Origin: Gigaspora margarita
Taxonomy: Eukaryota > Glomeromycota > Glomeromycetes > Diversisporales > Gigasporaceae
Direction: 5' to 3'
Assembly (NCBI GenBank): GCA_009809945.1
Contig: WTPW01000026.1
Location: forward strand, 844,822-908,821
DNA length: 64,000 bases
Position numbers and translations under genes: made by a program. This document shows positions 23,265 to 33,745 of the stretch, piece by piece. The stretch's first letter is position 1; each line of letters begins with the position of its first letter. The notes beneath the pieces are model-generated. The model ran no database searches and was not told the DNA's origin. It saw only the letters and a program-made list of their open reading frames with translations.

Positions 23265-25020
23265 AAAATGGCAACTGATTTACAAGAAGAAGTGCGACAA
23301 TTATCAAACTTTTCTAAATCACAAACACAGGTAAGAATACAGAAAAATGGCTTTGCCATGTGAATCGTTATATAAAAGAAAATAATATCCAAAAAAACCT
23401 AGACCAAATTGACAATCTAGACAAACTCGATGAATTTCTCAGTTTGTTTATTGTATGGTTAAGCAAAGAGATGGAACACCTTTTAATGTAGAGTCATTCC
23501 ATAACTGTTATGCAGTGTTGGCACACTATTTGAAAGAACATAGCGCAATTGGAAATGGAGTACGTTTATGGGATAATTATTATTTCTCTAAAGCTTTAAA
23601 ATGCTTTGATGGAAAAATGTGCTTCTTACAAACAGATGGGTATGGCAATACTAAATTGAGTGATGATCTAACTTCTAATGAAATTACTGCTTGCTTGAAT
23701 CATAACTACCTTTCAGTTACTAATAATAAAGGGTTAATAAGGCAAATTTTTTTTTGTTATCATTATCGTGTGGCCTTCATGGAGGAGATACGAGTAACTT
23801 GCAATATCGTGATGTTGAATCTAGAGCTGATAGTAGGTTACAGCTATGATTTAGAAAGGAAAAAAATAATCAGGGTAGAGTTTTTCAGCATAGACAATAT
23901 GGTTATACTACTACATATACTGTTCTGATCCCTGCTAATAATAATGAAAATCAATTTACACCAATAAAAGATATAATATATACTTATCTAAACATCTTGC
24001 AGGGTGCGAAGATTCTGATCCACTTTTTTTAGAATGTGTTAGTATTTTATTTAACTTTGTATGAGTTTAGTTCTTCAATTTTTTTTTTTTTTTTACAATT
24101 TTATGTACGTACGTATATATTAGATGTCCAAAATGGAATTTGGTACAAGCCTTTGCACATGGGTGTAAACAACTTAAAAAAATATTACACCAAATTGCTG
24201 TTAATACTGGTATTAATCTCATTGGTCATAAGATCACAAATCATAGTGCAAGAAGAACCACCATCATGCTTTTTGAAAGCATCTGACACACCTGAAGATG
24301 AATTAATGGCATTTTCAGGTCACCAATCGTGTGAAGGTATTAGATCCTATTCCAGACCTACTGATGACCAACAGTTAAATTCTGTAGTTATCATTAATGC
24401 TATTCGCAATGGATTTAGAAGATCTTACATTACATATGAATCAGAAGAAGATAATGCAGAACTGGTAAAGTTTAAATTAAATGTATAATAGTAATGGTAT
24501 AAGATTTTTAGAGTTTTAACTTTATACTTATATAGATGACATAACATCAAATTCAGATTCAAGAATGTTGGAATGTGGTAGTACTCTATATACTATTGTC
24601 ATTAAATAAATGTTAAATTATTATTCATCTATCGCTATTATTATTATTTATGTGTAGAAATTTCCATAACAACTACTGATACCGGTTCTGAAACTGAAAT
24701 AAAAGTAATACTAACATCTAATAATCAAATCGATTATGATAAGAATGGTTCACAATATAAAACACCTAAAACTTTAAAGAATTTGCAATCAAGATCAAAC
24801 CTTTTTTCACCTTTTAAACTACCATTCAAGAAAGTGAAGATTTCAAATCCTAAACGGCAACATAATTCTCAAGAAAATCTATCATTTAATGCTCAAGAGC
24901 AATTGTCTAATACTCAGGAAAATCAATTGAATAATGCTCAAAAAAATCGATAGTATAACACAGAAAAATCAATTATATAACACTCAAAAAAATCAGTTGT
25001 GTAATACCCGGGAGAATCAA
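23265..25020 (+). pseudogene. Crypton-like tyrosine recombinase (KIAA1958/DUF3504 type), broken
   Basis: Begins MATDLQEEVRQLSNFSK at 23269. A SAM-like N-terminal domain follows (HVNRYIKENNIQKN...). The core-binding part lies at 23455-23760, with RDGTPFNVESFHNCYAVL and QTDGYGNTKLSDDLTSNEI. The catalytic part lies near 24100-24420: NHSARRTTI (Arg box) in one frame and SGHQSCEGIRSYSRP (His and Tyr) in another. These match the R..H..R..H..Y order of tyrosine recombinases of the Crypton/KIAA1958 family, which cut and join DNA through a tyrosine. A Gln/Asn-rich tail follows with a 27-30 bp internal repeat (24870-25020). At least three frame changes (around 23340-23460, 23760-23800 and near 24265) and stops in the tail show that it is inactive. 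Confidence 0.75.
24870..25020 (+). repeat. Minisatellite in the recombinase tail
   Basis: Five to six imperfect units of 27-30 bp with the phrase AATACTCAGGAAAATCA. They encode NTQENQL-type repeats at the C-terminus of the recombinase, with stops in the later units. Confidence 0.65.
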
Positions 25021-25329
25021 GGAAATGAAATCTGCAAAGTGAATTATTTAAAAATCCAAATGTCGCACACAACTATATTAAACCTAAAATGCTCTTGAAT
25101 CTGTTACCAATAATATTATACTACAAATTCCCGCCACTGACAAGTCCTTAACTATAAATTTAAATCTTTTATTTGGTAAATGATAAGACTTATGTTTGGA
25201 GATTTTTTTTCTTTTATGTAAAGATTTTTTTTCTTTGTAGAGATATTCACCAAATAAATAAGATTTTATGATGCATTGCTAATTTATCTAATATACAATT
25301 TTAAAAAAGCAAAGATCTACTAATGTTAT

Positions 25330-25393
25330 AAAATAACTAAATCGGAACACTTCATATTTTATCAAATATGAAAGTGTTCTAATTTAGTTATTT
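25330..25393. repeat. Right palindrome of the Crypton region
   Basis: Arms AAAATAACTAAATCGGAAC... and ...GTTCTAATTTAGTTATTTT are near-perfect inverted copies of about 30 bp with a minimal loop. The outer phrase matches the left palindrome at 22994-23124. Confidence 0.75.
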
Positions 25394-25849
25394 TTTAAAC
25401 ACATGCCAATAAATAAGTGAAATAAGCACAGGTTGTTATATAAGACCTGTACAATAATTGTTAGTTATAAGTGTACAAGCAAGATATGCTCTCACGATAT
25501 GTAAAATTCCTATCAATTTCTAAATTTTGGGGCCCTCCTGTAAAATTTGGGACCCACACCAGATGCATCCCTAAGTATGATGATATGTATAACATATTTA
25601 GTTAGTGTAATTCTGAAAGACAATAAAAAAAAGAGATTTTTTTATAGTGATTGTCATGCAACTTAATTGAGACAAAAACCTGTTAAAGCGATGTTTGGTT
25701 AAACAATTCTCATACAATAGATAAATATAGGACTATGGCGGTAATGCTTTTACTATGATTTACTGTAAAGAATTTTGTTACAAATCAAATGCACAATACC
25801 ATATGCGATTAAGGTTGATTTCGTACTATCATGATTTTAAAAGAGCTGC
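25394..25849. other. Intergenic DNA right of the Crypton
   Basis: No gene seen. Includes CACAGGTTGTTATATAAGACCTGTA (25430-25454), a short inverted repeat, and AT-rich unique sequence. Confidence 0.4.
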
Positions 25850-26290
25850 GTCAGCAATTAACAAATTCTTTCATTATTATCTTTGATAATCAGAGATTAT
25901 CATTTAATGAGCCTAGTAAAAAATCCCGCGAAAAAAAATGAAAATTGCCAAATATCAAGCGAATAGATATGCGGATTAGTATCGGGCCACTAATATTTAC
26001 GTCTAAAAAGCATATTTTTACTATCGGTTGTTATAGCATTTGTAATTTCATTCTATAAATAATTGCATTTTTTTTAATGGTCAGATGCCTTATTACACAG
26101 CAGTACTAGTCACATTGCAGATCACGGGTCAAGCAGTATCAGCATACAATGTGATACTTGCTACGTAAAAAATAAACAGCATGCGATAGTTAGGGTCACG
26201 TTGGCCAATAAGATCTAAGATTTTGTGGATGCACACCAATTTTATCGGCCACATAACCATACACTACGTGATTTCATCACTCTGTTCCTG
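25850..26290. repeat. 450-bp end block with hairpin, copy c
   Basis: Homologous to 13600-14058 and 40290-40812, in the same orientation. Ends ACTACGTGATTTCATCACT followed by CTGTTCCTGG, so the 11-mer is inverted relative to copy b. It lies at the left end of macro-unit 2, whereas 40290-40812 lies at its right end. Confidence 0.7.
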
Positions 26291-26755
26291 GTATGTAGAT
26301 AGTTTATGTAAGTTATGTTTTAAATATAATAAGATTGAGCAATAAGTATCTATACAATGCAAATATGTAATAGATAATAAACTATATAATAAAGTTGCTT
26401 TAGTAGTTGTATTTTTAAATTTTTTAATAATAGTGTATATTACAATTAATATAATATTTGAATCTATTTTACTAATAACATATTTTATATATCAAATTAG
26501 TAATATATTAATAAGTGTAGTTTATTCTATTAATATTTTGCCTGATTAAAGATAATTTTAGTTATACTATTCATAGTTAATTTTTTAGTTAATATTACTT
26601 TGCAAGACTCTTGGAAGCAGGAGAGAGAGGGAATTAAAATGAGCTTATAAAATGAACAGCAAGTTTTAAAGTAGTAAATGTATTATAATGAATTGACTTC
26701 AAGTTAAATTTGCCAAACTGTAGCAATTCGAATAATTATTTTGTACTATACAAGC
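26289..26755. repeat. Dispersed repeat block, copy 2
   Basis: Aligns with 2168-2640 from TTTATGTAAGTTAT to GAATAATTATTTTGTA. Non-coding. Confidence 0.65.
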
Positions 26756-27442
26756 ATAAAATAACACTGTTGCACTCAAACCATCTTTAAATTGATTTAG
26801 TGAAATTGGGTTTTAAAACAATTGAATGCCTCATGTGTTTAGTATATAGAGGTTTTGATGTGATTTGCTTTTACAAAAGAGGTAAATGGCTAAATGTATA
26901 TAAAAATACAGATATTCTTTTAAGTTTATCAATAGAACTATAACTACAATGTTAACTTGGAGGATATGAGACTGTGCAGTAATCATGTGATCAAGAGTGT
27001 TAAATTAGTTAATGATTATAATTGTGTTTACATGTGTATGAAGACACAAGTACAGGTTTTTGTTAATTAGTATATAAAGACACTAATACTTTATTTAATA
27101 AATATAAGTTTAGAACTGTTGATTTCTAGAGAGATATTGTGATATTTATACATGTTTGATTACTATGAAAAATAATATATATCTAGCAGTTATAATTCAT
27201 CAATTCTATTGATTAGTTATGCTGGATCCAATATAACTAATATACATGATTATTCCAATAATTATATAATAAATAAAATAAAAAATATAATTTATACTAA
27301 TACTAGACTTGTTAGATCTATTAGATATTTTAGATTCTTTAGTTTCATGTATGCTAATGTAATCACATGTATAATAGTTATGAATTGACATATGACTTAT
27401 AACTGTATCTGGCTTAACACTCCACTCGCCTTATTTATGAGT
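26756..27442. other. AT-rich intergenic DNA
   Basis: No gene seen on either strand. A 61-codon minus-strand frame at 27206-27391 is Ile/Ser/Tyr-rich and has no motif. Confidence 0.4.
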
Positions 27443-27450
27443 ACTAAGAG

Positions 27451-27729
27451 TAGTGATATGAGTTGGTAGCTACCAGTAGGAATCTACCACTGGTATCTAC
27501 TGGTAGATAATAGAGATACTGTTAGGTAAATTATATACAGAGTAGATACCTATAAAATAATCGAATTAAATTTTAAAATTATATGATGATCGAAAAGTAT
27601 ATGATTTGTCAACTAAATTTTATTTATCATGTGCCTAGTAGATCTACTATTAGTAGTTGCTACTGGTAGCTACCACTTACCAGTAGATACCAATAGGAAC
27701 ATGCCAAATTGGTAGAATTCACATCACTA
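27451..27729. mobile_element. hAT-type MITE with perfect 8-bp target duplication
   Basis: The ends are TAGTGATATGAGTT on the left and, as complement, TAGTGATGTGAATT on the right. ACTAAGAG flanks both sides exactly (27443-27450 and 27730-27737). The subterminal region is rich in CTACCAGTAG-type inverted motifs. 279 bp, no coding capacity. The TAGTGAT ends are shared with the MITE at 57390-57664. Confidence 0.9.
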
Positions 27730-27737
27730 ACTAAGAG

Positions 27738-27949
27738 TAATAATTAAAAGTCATAAATGTTTATTAATTAATTTCATAGATCTTTTTTTTTTCTTTTTGA
27801 TAATTTATTAATAGCATTCCTTTTGTAGTATAGGGCTAACTTTAAGAATAGACCAATACTGCAATAATTATTACTAAAAAGACTACAGTACATGTAAGTT
27901 CCTCAAATAAAAATAAAAGTATTGGATACACTTTGACATCTATTATAAT
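27738..27949. other. AT-rich intergenic DNA before transposase copy 2
   Basis: No gene seen. Homology with macro-unit 1 starts again at about 27950. Confidence 0.4.
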
Positions 27950-29898
27950 ATATGTATAATTATCCTTAACCACCTCCATCTAAAATACCAATTGAAATTC
28001 AAAATGATTTAAAAGATATAATTGCAAGCAAAGATATTTTAAATATAATAGCCAGAAGACTAATTGTATGAATATATTAAATTAAAATTTAATTATATTA
28101 TAAAGTTTATTAAGTATTAAAAATTATAATTATTAGATGCTTCAATTCAACATTTTCTTAAAGAAGTTCCAATTTTAGAATTAAATTCATTATTAAATAA
28201 TATGGCAAAAAATAATCATATGATTATAACAAAACATCATGCTGAGTATTCATATAGTTAAGATATTAAGAAATTTGCTAATTTGCTTTTAAAACAAATC
28301 AAGAAGATACTATAAATCCTTATATTGGATCTATTTATAAGTATATAATTAATTATTATATAAATTAGTTTATTATATTAGTATTATATATTAATATAAA
28401 TAATATAGATAACTAGGTTTATTTGACAATAGCTAATATTTAATTTTATATAGTTTTAAAAATCAAATAAAATATTTAGCAGATTCTTTATATAATGAGA
28501 TTGATTTAAGTTTTAAATATATACTTGGACTAATTAATGAATAGAAAGTTTGTGCTTATGTTAAAAGATAAAAAAAAGTAAATAAATTTTGTTATTATAA
28601 CTTTATAAACATTAAATAATAAATTTTTATTTTTTATAAAGCTCTAGTATTTGCATGTGCATTTACTATTTTTTAATTAGCAACTACATATGAAAACTTA
28701 TTGAAAAACTTTTTACATATATTGAACATGATAGTGAACATCCAATTCAATTTGATTATATTCATAGAAAAGGAATTAGATGTATTTTAACAGATGATCA
28801 TCATGGCAAAGCATTAGGTATATTATGTATTATGTATTTTAATTTTAATTTGACATTAATTTAAATATTAAGTTTTTTTTTATAGGATTGGACCAGTATT
28901 TAGCAACAAAATTTTCATGATTTAATACAACTAAACATTTGAAAGGAATTTATAAATTATGTACAGTTTATTTTAAAAGATAAAATAAAAAGCAATAAAA
29001 TTTAGAAAATTGTTAAGATACATATATATACATATATATATGCATATTATAAATTTATGTATTTTAATATTTTTAATAGAAATATCTGTAATAAAAAAGG
29101 TATTGATAAAGAATTAATAAAATATATTTATTAATAAACATAAAACAGCTTATAAAACTATAAATACTCTTGAATTTTTAGAAAATTCAAAGAATCTAAT
29201 TTAGTTGGTTTATATATATTATTATTTAATATACAGTATTTTTTATATTATATTAGCATTATTATTAATTATTTTTATTTATATATAGACTGGTTTCAAA
29301 ATAAAAACAGTCTTGGGTATTAACTGACTTATCATTGGTATATACCAAAATGTCACAAGAAATTTGGATAAATACACCTTTTACAACAAATACAAAAGAA
29401 TTTGCAAATAAAAATATCAATAGAAATAGATAAAATTTGTTATTATTAGCAGCTATTCAAAGGCAATTATCTTATTATTACATTAATATTTACAAATACA
29501 AGTATAGCAGAAGACCGTTTTGATTGGTTGTCAAAACACCCTGGAAAAAATATTGATCGTACCCTGGATAAAGTATCGCCCATACCCGGACGAGAATTTA
29601 TTGCTTTCAAAAATTAGTTAATACTTTCTGAAGACGTGTATTATAGACTACAATATATTAATTTGCTTCATAATAGCTACTTTAATTCATCTTTCGCAAT
29701 GTATATACTATTCTTTTTTTTTTAATGTTTAAGATGAGACCTTGCTCTTAACTTTATTGAATTTAATTGAAACTTTTTACAATACTGGAAAAACTTTCAT
29801 TTTTAAATCTAATGCTAAGAATAAAAGCTCAGACATATACCGAAGTAAACTACAATACTTATCTGCAGCCTAAACCTACCAGAGTGGCCAAGGCTCAT

Positions 29899-31230
29899 CT
29901 AGATTTGTGTATATGTAAAAATATCAGAAGGGTATGTAGAGTATTTGATCCATTTAATAAGCCAAGTTTCTATTTTGAGCATAGAAATATGTGTAGTGGA
30001 TTCATAGTCCTGTGTATGATTTGTTGACTGACTGATTGAATTTAGGGAGATAGCAGGAGTTGGGTGTTGTAGATGTAATTGGTGATTTTGAAATCTGTCA
30101 ATGCAGTATGGAATCCAAATATTTGTATAGATGAGTTGGTTAATATGTAGCAAAAGTTGAATAGTGAGTGTTCTTGCAGTTTTTTGTGATACTGTATATT
30201 CNCTTAGTNTGTGAATAATATCTAGTGGAATGAGACCAGTTAGGNTANAGAATAATGAGNNTTTGTTATGAGAATGATGAATTTGTAAACTATCGAGATG
30301 CATTATTTGAGTATAGAGATCATTAGCAGTTGATTGTGAAATATTCATTTTGTTGGGTTTGAGAACATGGTGCAGTGAATCTTCTATGATTTTTAGTATA
30401 GGTTCACAGGTTGGACATATGAACCAATGTAATGCATAACTTGCTTGTTGGCATAAGTGACATTTGTTGGGATATGAAGGGTTTCTTTTGTGTAAAATGT
30501 GAGGGGAGGGGAGATCATCCATAAGTATTTTGATTCTGAATGATTTGAGTGTTGAGGACTGAAAGCTGTGTGCAAAATTTGAGATTTTTTGATTATTGTT
30601 AATATAAAGCCAGGTTGCATTCCAGCATATATGCTGGGAGATTGTTGTCCATTGTTGAAATCGGTTTTGTGATGTCCAGAGTGCGAATATGTGTGCATGG
30701 CAAACTGTTCTGACACTGCGACGAATAGGAAGTTCCATAGGAAGATTGTCAATTGAGAGTGTAAATTGAGTATTGTAGATATTGTTGAAGTTAAAAAGAA
30801 GGTATGGAGCAATTTGGTGGCTATGTGCTAGTTGGTCTGCTTTGTTGTTGAATTCATTGTCTTGATGTGCAGTGACTTTATAGAAAGTGATATTGAGATT
30901 ATAAGATTTAATAAAATTTAGTAAAGTGTTCCAAATGGACCCGTAAGGAGTATTTAGAATATTTGGAGGTTGGGATATTGACTTATTATTTGTAAGGTTG
31001 TTATATTTGGAAATTACTGATTGAGAGTCTGTAAAGATTTGGATTGAGCAGTTTCTAGGAGCAGTGCTAATAGCAGATAGGATTGCTACTAGCTCAGCTT
31101 TGAAGGAACATGGCCAGAATTTAATTTGTGTCTGGAAAGTATGTATAATTGTTTGGTTTTCTAATTGTATCCAGCCTATTCCCATAGAACATTGGGAATT
31201 TCCCAGATTAAGAACTGATCCATCAGTGTA
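29899..31230 (-). pseudogene. LINE RNase H domain and C-terminal zinc knuckle
   Basis: The RNase H acidic residues appear in order: YTDGSVLN near 31225, FKAELVAILSA at about 31095, IFTDSQSVI at about 31035, and HQDNEFNNKADQLA near 30850. A C-terminal CHLCQQASYALHWFICPTC knuckle (C-x2-C-H-C) lies near 30465. The frame stays open to 29899 except for ambiguous bases near 30200-30265. RNase H degrades the RNA template during second-strand synthesis. It is the best preserved part of the element. Confidence 0.85.
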
Positions 31231-31461
31231 GAATGTAAGTTCTGTTAGATTGCTGTTGTAATTAGCAATAAGTTGTAAAGTATCTAGTGCAGTACTAGGG
31301 TGAAATATAGAAGGAATTTGAGGTATAGAGATAATAAGGTTTGGTGGTGGTGGTATATGTATAGGGTTTCTAATTGCAATTGAGTAGATGAGGTCCAGGT
31401 GATTTGCATTAAGGTTAATTGTTTTATCGGAGTTAATTCTACCAAAAAATTTTGTGGCATG

Positions 31462-31545
31462 NNNNNNNNNNNNNNNNNNNNNNNNNNNNNNNNNNNNNNN
31501 NNNNNNNNNNNNNNNNNNNNNNNNNNNNNNNNNNNNNNNNNNNNN
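31462..31545. other. Assembly gap (84 N)
   Basis: A run of 84 N within the LINE between the RNase H and reverse transcriptase regions. LINE coding sequence resumes on both sides, so the gap interrupts one copy and does not join unrelated contigs. Confidence 0.95.
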
Positions 31546-31696
31546 TCCAGTGTGTTATTAGTGTAAAGTCAGAGGTAGTTGGTCTACGCTGTGCTTTGCC
31601 AAGAATAATTTGGTTGTTCAAGAAAGTAATAAGCCATGGCTTGGGGTGTCTAGAAAAGTGTCCTGTTGTATAACTATAATAGTTGCTTTGGGGCAG

Positions 31697-33658
31697 CTAG
31701 AAATGTTGGTGAAGAGTGCGTTCATATAAATGACTAGTAGTTTGGTCCTCTAGATATGTGAACCATAGAGGTATTCTCCCTTTTGGTATTTTGTTGAGTC
31801 TTGGTGAGATGTGTTTCCAGTCCAGTAAGCAAGAATTGTCAAAAGAGGTAAGTTGGTCCAAAAACAAAAGATGATGGTGTCGAATTTGCTTTTTAAAAGT
31901 TGAATACTTTGGATGTGATGATAAGAGAGATTCCAATAAAATGTTTCCTTCCTTGATTGTATAGAGAATACTATAGCTAGGATTAGGATTAATTGTCCAA
32001 CCAAGATGTTTGAATAATTGGATAATTTTGAAATTGGTTGTTTGTTTGTTAGGTCCATCAATAATAGGATTGGGATGTGAAAAGATGCTAGTAGTGGACC
32101 AGAGGTTGTTTTGGATCTGCTGGATGCGAATATGCAGAGATGTTCCAAGTAGGTTATTGTTATTAAGGTGTTTAACAAAGTTTGAGATATGATGTTGGAG
32201 TTGGATATCCCAAATATTTTTGATATAATATAACTGAGGATGGATTAGAGTGCTAGTAGGAATAGTATGGCTGAGTTTGGCTTTATGTTTGATTAACCCT
32301 ATATGTTGAGTAAGAATTTTGTTGCAAACTGATCTACTGACTATAATATTTTGTAGCTGGTATTCAATAGTTGGAATAATAATGGTATTGATAATGTATC
32401 GTGCTTGAGTATCAGTAATGCATTTTGTTTTAGCAATATTAATAAGTTGTAAGGATTCTGCAATTATAAGTTGTGTTTGTTTGATTTGTTTATTATTGAG
32501 TGTAAACTGACATCCAAGGAACTTGAAAGGTTGGTCTGCTGGCCATAATGGGAGAGTTTGGTTGTTGTATATGATAGGGTTGTAGTTGGTGCTTTTGCAA
32601 TTGGTTGTAAGTATGGATTTGGATGGGTTAACTTGTATATTAGCCATAGTATAAAAGGATTCTGCAATAGATAGTATGTTAGCAAGCTCTGCTTGGGATG
32701 ATGCAATCCATAGTGTATCATCCATGTATGCTAGTACAGAACATTTGGCTTTGGCCTTATTAGTTGTATTGTTTTTAAGGTTTGTAATCCATGTTGTTTC
32801 AATTTTATATCCTGGTGAGTTAGAGTAAATATAGGATATAAGTGGATCATAATATATCCACCATAAAAAGGGTGTAATGGTTTCACCCTGGTCAATGCCA
32901 TTCTGTACTTGATAAGATGAGGTAAGACCCAGATTAGTAATAACTGTATTTTGTCTGTCTTCAAGTAAATTAATAAGTATATTAATGATGCTAGGAGGTA
33001 GTGAAAGGCGTGAAAGGGAGTGTTAGAGAAGAGTAAAGTTTACAGAATCGTAAGCTTTGCTCATATCCTGAGACAATAGCCATATGTCTTTGTAGTTGCA
33101 ATTAGCATCTTCAATTAGGTTGTTGAGAATGTGGATTGGATTGGATGTGCTATTGCCAGGTAAAGCAACATAATTGAATGGTGATAGTATAGGATATTGT
33201 GAAAAGATATGATTAAGTCTGTTAGTTAAGATTTTGGTATACAGTTTTCAAAAGTGCTCAATAAGGCTAATAGGCTGAGTAAGGTTGAGGTTGCCATCAA
33301 AAGCAGTTTTTTTAGGAATAGGAAATATTCTGCTATGTTTCCAGGATTTGGGAATGCATCCTGTAAGTAGGCATTGATTAAATAGTACTGTTATTGTAGT
33401 AATACAAGAGGAGCTAATATGTTTTATCATTTCATAGCTTATCCCTGTGGGGCCACAAGCTTTGCTATTTGGAAGACTAGCAATTGTTTGAGTGATCTCA
33501 TTGTCAGTGATAGGAAGCATAAGAGAGTTGTACCAGTTAGGATTAATATGATCGAGTGGAAGATAATGCTGGTGCCAAAATTGGTCAAAAAGTGTTTGAT
33601 TAATAGGCCTGTAAGCTGTCCAGTTGTAAAAGTGTGATTGAATATGTTGTTTGATCAT
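31697..33658 (-). pseudogene. LINE reverse transcriptase region
   Basis: Finger and palm motifs appear in order: IASLPNSKACGPTGISYEMI (33480-33420), SKSWK..RIFPIPK, then LSQDMSKAYDSVN near 33075, QNGIDQGETITPFLWW near 32890, and the catalytic LAYMDDTLWIASS near 32720. The thumb-like remainder runs to 31697. The catalytic box is YMDD, where most LINEs carry (F/Y)ADD. Frame breaks near 33245, 33025 and 32730 inactivate it. Confidence 0.85.
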
Positions 33659-33745
33659 ATAAGGGTCTGTAATAAGTTGGTCTGCTAGCTTGATATTAGA
33701 AAAATAAATAGGAGGTTGATATCTGTCAAGAATATTGTTGATGGC

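Noticed and set aside
33419-33637. + strand frames within 30-36 kb
   Set aside because: They are complement-strand shadows of the LINE coding region. The pair at 34013 and 34322 is identical only because of the assembly duplication.
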